DNA of 56,314 nucleotides, taken from assembly GCA_025360745.1 (NCBI GenBank), contig JANYBP010000019.1, positions 1 to 56,314 on the forward strand, given 5' to 3'. Shown here one piece after another: positions 16,740 through 25,916 of this stretch (position 1 is its first letter; each line of letters starts with the position of its first letter). This DNA comes from a bacterium (GTDB taxonomy: Bacteria > Verrucomicrobiota > Kiritimatiellia > CAIKKV01 > CAIYGI01). The position numbers and the translations under genes are program-made. Under the pieces are notes generated by a model. That model had not been told where the DNA came from. It did no database searches and saw only the letters and a program-made list of their open reading frames with translations.

Positions 16740-17684
16740 ATGGACGTAAAGAAAAAGATCAGCATCGTCAGCGGCTGCATGAACGAGGAAGGCAACCTGC
16801 AGGAATTCTACGACCGAATTGTGAAGGCCATGGCCGCGTTTCCGCAATACGCCTATGAGGTGATCATTGCCGATAATTGTTCGTCGGACGGCAGTCGTGA
16901 CATCTTGAGGCATATTGCCGCCCAGGATTATAATTTCAAGGTGATCCTTAACGCCAATAACTTTGGGCCGATCCGCTCAGGTTACAATGCCTTCCGCCAG
17001 GCCACTGGCGATGCGGTTGTGCTCATGAGTTCCGATCTGCAGGACCCGCCGGAATTGATTGCGGATATGATTCGGAAATGGGAGGAGGGCTATCGTGTTG
17101 TTACGGCTATCAAAAGAGGGTGCAAGGAAACTCTTCTGGTGTTCTGCCTGCGGCGGCTATATTACTGGCTTCTGGCTAAATTCTCGGATAACGATCATAT
17201 CATTAAGAACTTTACCGGATTTGGGTTATACGACCGAAAGGTAATGAACGCGCTTAAGCTATACAAAGACCCGCAGCCGTACTTTCGTGGCTTCATCAGC
17301 GAAATAGGATTTAGGCGGGCCGAGATCGAATTTCAGCAGGCTCCGCGTAAATATGGCCGTTCAAAACATTCATTATTCAGTTTGTATGATGTCGCAATGT
17401 CCGGATTCGTTAATCATTCCAAACTGCCGTTGAGGCTGGCAACGTTTTCCGGTTTTTGTCTGGCCGGCATAAGTTTGTTTATCGCGCTGGCGTATTTCGT
17501 CTACAAACTGCTTTACTGGAATACCTTCTCGCTGGGACTCGCGCCATTGGTAATCGGCGTGTTTTTCTTTTTTGCCGTGCAATTGATATTTATCGGCATC
17601 ATCGGCGAATACGTGGGGGCGATCTTGACTCAGGTCAAGAATCACCCATTGGCGATCGAGGATGAGAAACTGAATTTCGACTAG
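16740..17684 (+). CDS. GtrB-like polyprenyl-phosphate glycosyltransferase (GT2)
   Basis: 314-aa family-2 glycosyltransferase. N-terminal motifs are SIVSGCMNEEGNL, IADNCSSDGSRD and LMSSDLQDPPELI (the metal-binding DLQDPP of GtrB/DPM-type enzymes), and KYGRSKHSLFSLYD contacts the acceptor. Two hydrophobic segments near residues 230-290 anchor it in the inner membrane. Such enzymes load a sugar on undecaprenyl phosphate for periplasmic transfer. The GT39-like membrane transferase at 18970-21060 is a natural user of that donor. Confidence 0.9.
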   Translation: MDVKKKISIVSGCMNEEGNLQEFYDRIVKAMAAFPQYAYEVIIADNCSSDGSRDILRHIAAQDYNFKVILNANNFGPIRSGYNAFRQATGDAVVLMSSDLQDPPELIADMIRKWEEGYRVVTAIKRGCKETLLVFCLRRLYYWLLAKFSDNDHIIKNFTGFGLYDRKVMNALKLYKDPQPYFRGFISEIGFRRAEIEFQQAPRKYGRSKHSLFSLYDVAMSGFVNHSKLPLRLATFSGFCLAGISLFIALAYFVYKLLYWNTFSLGLAPLVIGVFFFFAVQLIFIGIIGEYVGAILTQVKNHPLAIEDEKLNFD

Positions 17685-17757
17685 GCGCTCGGCCGGCGCG
17701 ATCGCTCCCATAAGTCCTTTGTTCATGGTGCGGCGCAAGGCGCAAGAGGAATAAACA

Positions 17758-18897
17758 ATGGCGATTCAAACCTGCAGGGTTTGCGGGGGGGGGTTTTTCA
17801 GGGAACCGTTGTTGCATTACGAGAACATGCCGAAGGCAGCCCAGAACTTTCCAGACGCCAATTCGCTGGGAGAGGAAAAGGGCGTTGACCTGACTGTATG
17901 TCAGTGCTCGAGTTGCGGCCTGGTGCAACTTAGCAATGAGCCCGTTCCTTATTATCGGGAAGTGATCCGGGCCGCGGCATTTTCTGAGGTCATCAAGGAT
18001 TTCAAAACCAGGCAGTTTGCCGGGTTTGTCGAAAAATATTCGCTGAGGGGCAAGAAAATCATCGAAATTGGCTGCGGCCGCGGTGAATTTCTCTCCCTGC
18101 TCCAACCGTTTGAGGTCGAGGCCCACGGACTGGAGTATTCGGCGACCGCGGTGGCGGCCTGTGTCGCGGATGGACTCAAGGCAACGAAAGGTTACGTCGA
18201 ACGCAGCGACACCAAGCTTGCCAATGGGCCTTTCGACGCGTTTATGTTGCTGATGTTTTTGGAACACATGCCGCAGCCGAATTCAGCGCTGAGGGGGATT
18301 TATAATAATTTGACGGAAGGCGCCGTGGGTTTGGTCGAGGCGCCGAATTTCGACATGATGCTGAGCAACAAACTGTTCTCCGAGTTCATCGGCGATCATT
18401 TGCTGTATTTTTCAAAAGAAACGTTGCGAACAACACTCAACCTCAACGGGTTCGACGTCCTCGAATGCCGGGAGTTGCGGGACAATTATGTTATTTCAGC
18501 GGTTGTAAGAAAAAGGGCTAAGCTCGACATTTCGAACTTCGATGATTATCAGGCCAGGATTCAAACGCAAATCAACGACTATATCGGCAAGTTTGCGGCA
18601 AACAAAGTTGCCATCTGGGGCGCCGGGCATCAAGCGCTGGCCATCATTGCCCTGACTAAAATCGCCGACAAGATCAAATATGTCGTCGATTCCGCCACCT
18701 TCAAACAGGGAAAATTCACTCCGGCCAGTCATCTGCCGATTGTCGCTCCTGATGCATTGCGCTCAGACCCCGTGGATGCCGTCATCGTCATGGCGGCCAG
18801 TTATTCCGATGAGGTGGCCGGCATCATACGGAAAGACTACGCTGCAAAGGTCCAGACCGCAATTCTGAGAGATTTCGGGCTGGAATTAGTGCGGTAA
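17758..18897 (+). CDS. Sugar C-methyltransferase-like protein (TylC3/NovU architecture)
   Basis: 379 aa. The N-terminus has a putative zinc-binding module with CRVCGG and CSSCGL pairs. The SAM fold follows with IIEIGCGRGEFLSLL near residue 100. The C-terminal domain has VAIWGAGHQALAI and HLPIV, matching the C-terminal domain of TylC3-type C-methyltransferases. Those enzymes add a methyl branch to a carbon of keto-deoxysugar nucleotides, so it could act on the CDP-4-keto-3,6-dideoxyhexose made upstream (inference). A run of nine G followed by five T at 17785-17798 sits just after the first cysteine pair and could slip. Confidence 0.82.
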   Translation: MAIQTCRVCGGGFFREPLLHYENMPKAAQNFPDANSLGEEKGVDLTVCQCSSCGLVQLSNEPVPYYREVIRAAAFSEVIKDFKTRQFAGFVEKYSLRGKKIIEIGCGRGEFLSLLQPFEVEAHGLEYSATAVAACVADGLKATKGYVERSDTKLANGPFDAFMLLMFLEHMPQPNSALRGIYNNLTEGAVGLVEAPNFDMMLSNKLFSEFIGDHLLYFSKETLRTTLNLNGFDVLECRELRDNYVISAVVRKRAKLDISNFDDYQARIQTQINDYIGKFAANKVAIWGAGHQALAIIALTKIADKIKYVVDSATFKQGKFTPASHLPIVAPDALRSDPVDAVIVMAASYSDEVAGIIRKDYAAKVQTAILRDFGLELVR

Positions 18898-18947
18898 ACT
18901 GACTGACAACCTAACGCCGCGCACCCGGATCGTCGCTCGCACAATCC

Positions 18948-18968
18948 CGCCGTCAACCGCCGACGGCG
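18948..18968. terminator. Weak bidirectional hairpin between convergent genes
   Basis: CGCCGTC and GACGGCG form a 7-bp stem with a 7-nt loop between the convergent ends of the C-methyltransferase and GT39 genes. A perfect T-run is lacking, so terminator activity is uncertain. Confidence 0.3.
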
Positions 18969-18969
18969 C

Positions 18970-21060
18970 CTATTTATTTCCAGCGTCCGGCTCGCGGCTT
19001 CCGGATGCGTGATCGTCAAGCACCTCAACCCGATCCACCAGCAATGGGATTTTGGACGTTGACCAGATCGCGTCTGTCAAAACGGTCTGGTTCAAACCCG
19101 GCTTTAGCGGAACGTTATCGATGCGCCACTCCGATAGCTTCAGGTGCTGAAAAGTTTGACCGGAGAGGCCGCAGCGCACATGTTTGGAGCCGTTAGCCGC
19201 CATGCCGCTGATCAGCAAAGTGACCGTGTTGGTTCGCTGGGTCAGGTTATAAAGATCCAGCGTGGCTCTGTCCTCCATGATCCGCCAGTCGCGGAAATCC
19301 TTTAACTCCTGCCATAGTTTGATGTAGCCCCAGGAAGGCTCATACAACAAGAGAGTCGTCCGTCCCTGTTCACGCGCATACCTGATTACGTCCTCGCGCG
19401 TGTTGTAATAAATCGTTGTGATTATCCGATTCGTGGAGGGGTCGTAAAAATCGTCCCGAAACGCCAGTCCCGCCTTGGCTAGTTTGATCCCGGCCAGATT
19501 GGTGAAGACCATCGAACGGGCGAAGTGCCAATTAGTCAGTACGCCCATCCGCTCCCGGTCGCTGCTGCAATATTCCAGATAAGCCGCATCGGGGAACCTG
19601 TTAAAGAACGCTTTGGCCGTGGCGGGCCAGTTGAATTGCTTGAATACGTCATTGGGTTCCGAGGGCACCGTGAAGGTAAAAAAAACGTTGGTGGAATTAT
19701 GCACTTTCAACTCGTTCCAGGGATCATACCAGCGTTCGACAAGCACCAAACTGCGCGGAGGTAGCTGAGTATCGCACCACTGGGCAACTTCCTTGAAGGG
19801 CGTCGGTTGGCCGCTGATTCTGATGCTCCACCAAGCCGGCGGGAGCAGCGCCGCGATCGCAACCGCTGCCACGCCAAATGCCATCAGACGACGAATCGCC
19901 GGCTTGATCCTGAGCCAGCGGCCCAACAACGACAAATGCCATAATCCCGCCGTCACGAGCAGCAAAAACAACGGCAGAATCACGGATATATACCGGCGGG
20001 AAAAATTTATCTCCTGAAGTCTGGATGCCGCCACGAACAATGCCAGCGTGCCAAACAGCAGGAGCAGGACAATCCCATATCGTCCGGTCCATAGACGGCG
20101 CCGGATAAATAAGCAAATCAGCAGCAGACCGGCCAACGCTATCAAACCGATGCCAAGCGGCGTAGTGCCGAACGACAAGCCCTCCGCCGACCGACCGGGA
20201 GCGGTGAAGATGGTTATAGTTTGCGTCCCGAATACGCGAACCACACCCGCCTTGACGGAGGGATCGGTAAAACGCGCCATTATGTATGGCACGCCCCATT
20301 CATAGAACAGCAGCGGGAGACCGACGAAGCCGTAAATGACCAGCCAGATCGCCATGTCACGTCCGTGTCCGGGCAATTTCCGGATGCGCCAAATGAGGAT
20401 TCCCAACATGACGGGAGCAACCACCGCTGCCAGCCACCAGCCGGAAAAATGGCTGTATGTCAACAGGAAGAAGCCAGTTCCGGCCAGCAGGTGGAAATGC
20501 CATGGCAGACGACCGGGAATACGCCGCCGCCGGAACAACCATAGAACCGAATACAATTGCATGGCGGCGCCCAGCACCAGCGGCGGATAAAAATAGGCCT
20601 CGCGCGACAACTGAATATGAAACGCATTGCAGGCCATGACCAGCGCGAAGAAAAAGCCGAAGCGCCGTCCGCTCAATTCTCTGCCGGCCAGATAGGCGAA
20701 CAATACTGTCGCAATGCCAAAGAGCGCACAAGGCAGGCGAATCGTGAAATCGGTTGTCGGCAGATACAAACAGTCGAGAAAGCCCTTTGTGAAAGCCGGC
20801 GCGAACGGAAAATGCTCCCCAGGGCCGCCCACCTTATACCAGTCGAAAAAGATCTGCCACGCTGTTATCGAGCTGTGACAATAATTATAAAAAATAATCG
20901 TGTCGGCGCGGAAGGCCGACTCCCCCAGCCACATCAGCCGGAAAAATATTCCGGTGGCCATCACAAACAGAAGTCCACACCACAACTCGTACCGTCGGTT
21001 ATGCATTAGCAACGGCTTCTTTTGCTTAGAAACGGCGGGGAATTCGCAGGGTTTATTCAT
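18970..21060 (-). CDS. GT39/ArnT-like membrane glycosyltransferase
   Basis: About 696 aa integral membrane protein with roughly a dozen hydrophobic helices in its first 400 residues and a soluble periplasmic C-terminal domain. The first loop, GESAFRADTIIFYNYCH, holds an acidic residue expected for catalysis in GT-C enzymes, and the RLPCALFGIATVLFAYLAGREL stretch (shown in part: RLPCALFGIATVLF) is typical of PMT/ArnT proteins. It should move a sugar from a polyprenyl-phosphate carrier to an acceptor outside the inner membrane. ATG 21060 overlaps the upstream methyltransferase stop as ATGA; a second ATG at 21069 is possible. Confidence 0.82.
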   Translation of the reverse strand: MNKPCEFPAVSKQKKPLLMHNRRYELWCGLLFVMATGIFFRLMWLGESAFRADTIIFYNYCHSSITAWQIFFDWYKVGGPGEHFPFAPAFTKGFLDCLYLPTTDFTIRLPCALFGIATVLFAYLAGRELSGRRFGFFFALVMACNAFHIQLSREAYFYPPLVLGAAMQLYSVLWLFRRRRIPGRLPWHFHLLAGTGFFLLTYSHFSGWWLAAVVAPVMLGILIWRIRKLPGHGRDMAIWLVIYGFVGLPLLFYEWGVPYIMARFTDPSVKAGVVRVFGTQTITIFTAPGRSAEGLSFGTTPLGIGLIALAGLLLICLFIRRRLWTGRYGIVLLLLFGTLALFVAASRLQEINFSRRYISVILPLFLLLVTAGLWHLSLLGRWLRIKPAIRRLMAFGVAAVAIAALLPPAWWSIRISGQPTPFKEVAQWCDTQLPPRSLVLVERWYDPWNELKVHNSTNVFFTFTVPSEPNDVFKQFNWPATAKAFFNRFPDAAYLEYCSSDRERMGVLTNWHFARSMVFTNLAGIKLAKAGLAFRDDFYDPSTNRIITTIYYNTREDVIRYAREQGRTTLLLYEPSWGYIKLWQELKDFRDWRIMEDRATLDLYNLTQRTNTVTLLISGMAANGSKHVRCGLSGQTFQHLKLSEWRIDNVPLKPGLNQTVLTDAIWSTSKIPLLVDRVEVLDDHASGSREPDAGNK

Positions 21061-21674
21061 TTGGCGCATTCCATGGCCACGCCGGGGGTGGGAATCCGGA
21101 GCGAGTTTGGAAGCACAATCGTCTTCACATTTTTAAAAACCAGTTCCGCGAGCTTTCGATAGCCTTCTTCCGTGCGAACGTTCTTTCCGCGATCCATCGA
21201 AACGACCCATCGGGAAATGAAGCCCTGGTCAGGCAGCCAGCATGGGTCGCCCGTGATGAGTCGCCCGTTGGGTTTCAACGCGCGATGCGCGAAGCGCATT
21301 AGATCGAGCGCTTCATCGTCGTTCAGATGGTGCAGCAAAGCCGAGCAAAGCACGATGTCCGCATCCCCGAGACGTTCGTCATTTCCCAAAGTCCTGGTAT
21401 CCCCAACCAGAAAGAGTCCCTTATCGCCATACTTGATTCTGGCCGATTCGATGTACCTTTCGCTGGCATCGATACCCACATAGCGCACACTTGGCAGCCA
21501 TTCAACCATCTTGGCCGGTCCGCAGCCCACGTCGATCAATTTATCGCCGGGTTTTGCCCGCACGATATCCCGGATAAACACCCGGCGCGCCGCGTTGCCT
21601 CCGACAATTTCCTGGAACAGATCGTAGATCAACGGAACCCGAAGCAACTTTTGAAGGCCGGAGTCGTCTTGCAT
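21057..21674 (-). CDS. Class I SAM-dependent methyltransferase
   Basis: About 205 aa. SAM motif I is KLIDVGCGPAKMVEWLP, followed by YVGIDASERYI and VLCSALLHHLNDDEAL, the latter typical of small-molecule methyltransferases. The open frame reaches back to 21728, but the first 18 residues look unstructured and ATG 21674 starts MQDDSGLQKLLRVP, which fits the usual N-terminal helix. It overlaps the GT39 gene by four bases, so the pair is co-translated. The substrate is unknown; a glycan or lipid-linked sugar is plausible from context. Confidence 0.8.
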   Translation of the reverse strand: MQDDSGLQKLLRVPLIYDLFQEIVGGNAARRVFIRDIVRAKPGDKLIDVGCGPAKMVEWLPSVRYVGIDASERYIESARIKYGDKGLFLVGDTRTLGNDERLGDADIVLCSALLHHLNDDEALDLMRFAHRALKPNGRLITGDPCWLPDQGFISRWVVSMDRGKNVRTEEGYRKLAELVFKNVKTIVLPNSLRIPTPGVAMECAK

Positions 21675-21884
21675 GTTATTCCACCAACTAGCCGACAAGA
21701 AATCGCTTTTCGGGCGGCACGAACACACGTCCGCGGGGACCGGCCGGAAGATGCGCTTCCATGGGAAATACGGTATCCGAACCGGGATTGATGGTCAAGG
21801 CGGCATGGTGGCGGCTGGTGGCGAATGGCGCGGCGGTATGGTAGGCTGGCCAAAAGCTCGCCATACGGCGGACGGGAGATGGGC

Positions 21885-22292
21885 ATGCGAATCGAACATC
21901 TGGCGGTGAATGTAAACAACCCCGTAAAACTGGCGGAGTGGTACGTCCGGCACCTTGGTCTGCGCATTTTGAGGCAGGCGGGCAGCGGTTATTTCCTGGG
22001 TGACGACGGCGGGCGCACCGTCTTGGAGGTTTATCATAACCCCGCGGCGCCAGTGGCGGATTTTGCCGCCTGGCCGCCGCCGACCTTTCATATCGCACTC
22101 AATGCCGAGGATGTGGCCGCGGAGCGTCAGCGTCTGATCGCGGCCGGCGGCCGGGCGGATGGTGAAGTGAGCGTGTCCGGGGCCGGCGATACGCTGGCCA
22201 TCGTCCGCGATCCCGCGGGCATCGCCCTGCAACTGATTCATCGTCGGACCCCGTTGCAGCATCAGACGACCGGGGCGATAGACAAATCATAA
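21885..22292 (+). CDS. VOC-family (glyoxalase-like) protein
   Basis: About 135 aa vicinal-oxygen-chelate fold protein. MRIEHLAVNVNNPVKLAEWY opens the first beta-alpha unit, with the histidine that normally binds the metal. The C-terminus has IVRDPAGIALQLI, where the usual metal-binding glutamate position is glutamine. ATG 21885 follows GGGAG at good spacing; the frame extends upstream to 21825. It lies 18 bases before a GH20-like gene and may be co-transcribed with it. The reaction is not assignable. Confidence 0.8.
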   Translation: MRIEHLAVNVNNPVKLAEWYVRHLGLRILRQAGSGYFLGDDGGRTVLEVYHNPAAPVADFAAWPPPTFHIALNAEDVAAERQRLIAAGGRADGEVSVSGAGDTLAIVRDPAGIALQLIHRRTPLQHQTTGAIDKS

Positions 22293-22310
22293 TCGACAAG
22301 GGGAAGCATC

Positions 22311-24206
22311 ATGGGCGCATTCAATTTCGATGTCATATCGGCCCCGGACTCCCTGCGGGCGGGACTGGCCGCGATCAAGCCCGATCATGCGGGTAGATTC
22401 GGCGCCCGCAAAGGCGCCCTGGCGTTGACATTTGTCGAGGACGCGAGGCTGGGCCGTGACGGTTTGGCCGTATCGGCGGACAAGGCCGGCGTCACGGTCC
22501 GGTTCGGCAGCCGTTCCGCGGCGTTCCGCGCGCTGGGCCGGCTGCTGGGCGCGACAACGCGCGCCGACCTGACCTTCCGCGAAAATTCCGAATACACCAT
22601 GCGCGGCCTGATGGCGGAGTGCAGCCGCAACGGCGTGCTGCGGCCGGACGCGGCCGAGGCGTTCATGCGGCGGTCGGCGCTGATGGGCGTGAACATGCTG
22701 ATGTTCTATACCGAGGATACTTACGAGGTGCCCGGCGAACCGTTCTTCGGCTATCTGCGCGGCGGGTTCACGATGCGGGAGATGAAGGCGTTGGACGACT
22801 ACGCCGACGCGCTGGGCATCGAGCTGATTCCGTGCATCCAGGCGCTGGCCCACCTCGAGCAGACGTTGCAGTGGGATCCAAATTTCAAATACCGCGACAC
22901 GGATCGCATCCTGCTGGCGGGCGACGAGCCGACGTACGCGCTGATCCGAAAATACATCAAGGCCGCGAGCGGGTGCGTGAGGAGCAGGCGGATTCATCTG
23001 GGCATGGATGAGGCGCAAGGGCTGGGCTCCGGCCGTTTCAGGCAGAAGTTCGGCGAAAAGCCGCCCTTCGAGATCATCAACGGGCATCTGGCGCGCGTTC
23101 GCGACATTTGCCGGGAAGAGGGGCTCAAGCCCATGATCTGGAGCGACATGTATTTCCGGCTCGGCTCCGAGACGCACAACTATTACGACATGGAGTGGAA
23201 GATCCCGCGGGAGATCGTGGCCAACATTCCCAAGGACGTACAGCTTGTCTACTGGGACTACTATCACGCCGACGTGGAAACCTACCAGAAGATGATCGCC
23301 TTCCACCGGCAGCTCGGAAGCGAGCCGATCATGGGCGGCGGCATCTGGACCTGGTCCCACATGTGGTGCGCGCTGCCATGGAGTTTCACGGCCGTGAATG
23401 CGTGCATGAGCGCGTGCCGCAAGGAAGGGCTCAAGGAAGTGTTCATGACCATGTGGGGCGACGACGGCATGGAGGTGGACCTCTTCAGCGCGCTGCCAGG
23501 CATCCAGTATTTCTGCGAACAGGCCTTCGGCGCGGCGGATCCGATGAAGGCCGCGAAGAAGCATTTTGCCGGCGTATGCGGTTGCGCCTTCGAACCATGG
23601 GTGCGGGCCGCCGGCGTGGATTCGATTCCGCCGATCGAGAAACCGGAGTTGGCGATGTACGCGGTTGGACGCGCCCTGCTATGGCAGGATCCGGCGCTGG
23701 CGCTATTGGATCCGGTCCTGGGCAAGGCGAATCTGCGGCCGTGGTACGGCAGGCTTGCGAAGAAACTGGCGGACGAGGCCAAGAAGGGCGGACTTGCCGG
23801 GCGTTTGAACTATCCCGCGGCGCTGGCCGCGGTATTGGAATTGAAGACCCATCTGCGGCGCGATGTGGCCAAGGCTTATGCCAGGAAGGATCGGAAGGCG
23901 CTGAAGGCGATTGCCAAACGCGAGCTGCCCGAGTTGCGCAAACGCGCGGCGGCGCTGTGGAAGCGGCATCGCGCCATGTGGATGGCGACCTATAAGCCGT
24001 TCGGCTGGGAAGTCATCGAATCCAGATACGGCACGGTGATGCTCCGGCTGGAGACCGTACAGCAGCGGCTGAACGACTACCTGGCCGGCAGACTTGACGA
24101 ATTGCCGGAATTTGCGGCGACCCTGCACAACCCGTGGGAAGGCTGTAAGATCGGCGATCTGAACCTCAGTTCCGCGCGGATGCGCACACCGAGCTGCATC
24201 AAGTAG
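22311..24206 (+). CDS. GH20-like beta-N-acetylhexosaminidase
   Basis: 631-aa glycoside hydrolase of the GH20 type. An N-terminal small domain (about residues 1-90) precedes the TIM barrel, which has MRGLMAECSRNG, FYTEDTYEVPGEPFFGYLRG and the catalytic Asp-Glu pair in IHLGMDEAQG (D233, E234). The layout resembles cytoplasmic GH20 subgroup C enzymes such as Hex1 types. No signal peptide is visible, so it is probably intracellular. AGGGGAAGCATC precedes the ATG. It would release terminal N-acetylhexosamines; the NahK-like kinase at 48.4 kb could use the product. Confidence 0.87.
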   Translation: MGAFNFDVISAPDSLRAGLAAIKPDHAGRFGARKGALALTFVEDARLGRDGLAVSADKAGVTVRFGSRSAAFRALGRLLGATTRADLTFRENSEYTMRGLMAECSRNGVLRPDAAEAFMRRSALMGVNMLMFYTEDTYEVPGEPFFGYLRGGFTMREMKALDDYADALGIELIPCIQALAHLEQTLQWDPNFKYRDTDRILLAGDEPTYALIRKYIKAASGCVRSRRIHLGMDEAQGLGSGRFRQKFGEKPPFEIINGHLARVRDICREEGLKPMIWSDMYFRLGSETHNYYDMEWKIPREIVANIPKDVQLVYWDYYHADVETYQKMIAFHRQLGSEPIMGGGIWTWSHMWCALPWSFTAVNACMSACRKEGLKEVFMTMWGDDGMEVDLFSALPGIQYFCEQAFGAADPMKAAKKHFAGVCGCAFEPWVRAAGVDSIPPIEKPELAMYAVGRALLWQDPALALLDPVLGKANLRPWYGRLAKKLADEAKKGGLAGRLNYPAALAAVLELKTHLRRDVAKAYARKDRKALKAIAKRELPELRKRAAALWKRHRAMWMATYKPFGWEVIESRYGTVMLRLETVQQRLNDYLAGRLDELPEFAATLHNPWEGCKIGDLNLSSARMRTPSCIK

Positions 24207-24231
24207 TCCGCCGTACGGCAATTGGCGGAGG

Positions 24232-25500
24232 TCAATATATCCGCACCAGCGTGCTCATTTGAGGCAACCGGTATTCCCATATCGCGGGCCAGCCCTGGGT
24301 TGCGCTGGAATTCGTCCAATTCGTCGCCGTGTAGATCCAGGTTTGTATGGCGGCGGTGTTTGCGAAAATCCCCCCGGGGCAGAGGGCGTTGGTGGGATTG
24401 ACGGCAAAGGCCAGCGCGGCGATGCCGTTGGTGAGCTCCGCCGGACGATAGCTGTCGTGGTCGCCGGGCAACCCGTTGGTCAACCATTCCGTTGTGCTCA
24501 TGGCGGACAGGAACAAAGGATTGGTCACGGTGTGTTGAAAGGCCAGAATCTGGTCGCCGCCCTTGCACAAGGTCAACCTGCCCGAGATCGTGCCGGTTGA
24601 AGCCTGTCCGCCTTCCACGCGCACCACGCTGCCCCGTTCCACCCCCGCCGCCGGCGCCTGCCAGACCACCGTGCGTTTGGTCGTCGTCAGGTTCGTTCCG
24701 GTCCAGCCGTTGTCCGTGAAGGCCACCTCTGCGCCGGCCGGCAGGCGGCGCAGCGCGGCGAACGCGAAACGGTCCGTATTGACAACGCTGGTCTGAAATC
24801 CGACGACAGCCAGATCGCCCGCCGCCAGCGAGGGCGCAGAGGTCTGCACCGCAAAGGCCCATGCCGGCCAGTTTTGCAGCGTGTCCTTGACGCGCACCCA
24901 AGAGGCCTGATTATTGATCGCGGTCAACAATCCCTCGCGCGAAGCATTGGTCAATGCGCCAACGTAATAACCGTTGGCCATCTGGTTGGTGAACATGCAG
25001 GCATGCACTCCCGGGCTCAGCATGCCGGGCAGGTTGCACTCCCCGGTATCCGGCGGCGGTGAGGTCGTCCAGGCATGCGAATTGATCCCCGCCAGGAAAA
25101 CGCGCGCATTTGTCGGACCTTGGTAGGCGATGATGGAATCGCCGTCATCGTTCAACTGCGAGAGCGTACCGCTGATAATCCGGCCCGCCGAGGCATTCGC
25201 GCCTTCAATCGTCACCGTGGTGCAGGGGGCGATGGACACGCTGTTGTTGTTTGACCAAACGGCGGTGTTTTCGCCGGGGCGAAAGATGTTGCTGGCGCTG
25301 TTCCATCCGTTATCGGTCAGCGTGATTGCCGTGCCGGGTGGGATCTCGACCAGCGTAACAAAGGCGAAGCGTTCCGTTCCGGACATCTGGCAGCCCACGA
25401 AAGCCAAATCGCCCGGCTTTAAGTAAGCCGCGTCTAGCCCGGGCGTTATCGCCCTTAGACAGCCGGCCACGACCACCACCAGTCTCACGCTGTTTCGCAT
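24232..25500 (-). CDS. Secreted protein with two tandem LTD-like repeats
   Basis: 422 aa with an N-terminal signal-like segment (LVVVVAGCLRAI, then Ala-rich cleavage region). Two related halves follow. The first opens GDLAFVGCQMSGTERFAF and has ITLTDNGWNS; the second opens GDLAVVGFQTS and has VAFTDNGWTG. Both have an acidic-polar motif near GTLSQLNDDGDSIIAYQG and RLTLCKGGDQILAFQ. The repeat resembles lamin-tail-like extracellular beta domains annotated in PVC and other bacteria. No enzyme motif is seen. It is convergent with the GH20 gene and may be an extracellular structural or adhesion protein (inference). Confidence 0.72.
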   Translation of the reverse strand: MRNSVRLVVVVAGCLRAITPGLDAAYLKPGDLAFVGCQMSGTERFAFVTLVEIPPGTAITLTDNGWNSASNIFRPGENTAVWSNNNSVSIAPCTTVTIEGANASAGRIISGTLSQLNDDGDSIIAYQGPTNARVFLAGINSHAWTTSPPPDTGECNLPGMLSPGVHACMFTNQMANGYYVGALTNASREGLLTAINNQASWVRVKDTLQNWPAWAFAVQTSAPSLAAGDLAVVGFQTSVVNTDRFAFAALRRLPAGAEVAFTDNGWTGTNLTTTKRTVVWQAPAAGVERGSVVRVEGGQASTGTISGRLTLCKGGDQILAFQHTVTNPLFLSAMSTTEWLTNGLPGDHDSYRPAELTNGIAALAFAVNPTNALCPGGIFANTAAIQTWIYTATNWTNSSATQGWPAIWEYRLPQMSTLVRIY

Positions 25501-25605
25501 GACTTGTCCCTCCGCAACATCTTCTGACTATTACATCTACCGCATGCCGGCAAATTCGGCAAGCGGCAAAAACGGTGGATGGCATGGGTAATGAGGAAAG
25601 GTAAG

Positions 25606-25682
25606 TGGCGCGCCTGGCTGGGATCGAACCAGCAACCTTCAGCTTCGGAGGCTGACGCTCTATCCAATTGAGCTACAGGCGC
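25606..25682 (-). tRNA. tRNA-Arg (anticodon CCG), CCA encoded
   Basis: On the minus strand GCGCCTG pairs with CAGGCGC as a 7-bp acceptor stem, followed by discriminator G and an encoded CCA. The D arm is GCTC/GAGC and the anticodon arm is TCAGC/GCTGA around loop CTCCGAA, giving anticodon CCG for codon CGG. The T arm is GCTGG/CCAGC with loop TTCGATC. All arms close without mismatch. Confidence 0.96.
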
Positions 25683-25808
25683 TTGCCGGGGGAAATCGCA
25701 GGCGGAAACCCTGCGCCGCCGGAAAAGCTACAATACCCGCCCATGGCCCGCGCTTCAAGCCAAACCTCTGTGCATGAAAAAACGACCCAAAACGACGCCA
25801 TGCCCCCT

Positions 25809-25835
25809 GTGGCGTAAGCCTCCGGCTTGCGCCAC
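25809..25835. repeat. REP-like hairpin
   Basis: GTGGCGTAAGCC, a TCC loop and GGCTTGCGCCAC make a 12-bp stem with one wobble pair. It lies in the 234-bp spacer between tRNA-Arg and the IMP cyclohydrolase gene, whose upstream GCATAATAG could be a -10 region. There is no T-run after the hairpin. Confidence 0.6.
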
Positions 25836-25916
25836 TGGAATTTCAGGGGCGAGCAATCGCGCTTTGCCGCGCGGCCTAAAGAGGGCATAATAGCCGCCAT
25901 GTGAAGGAGGTGGGCT

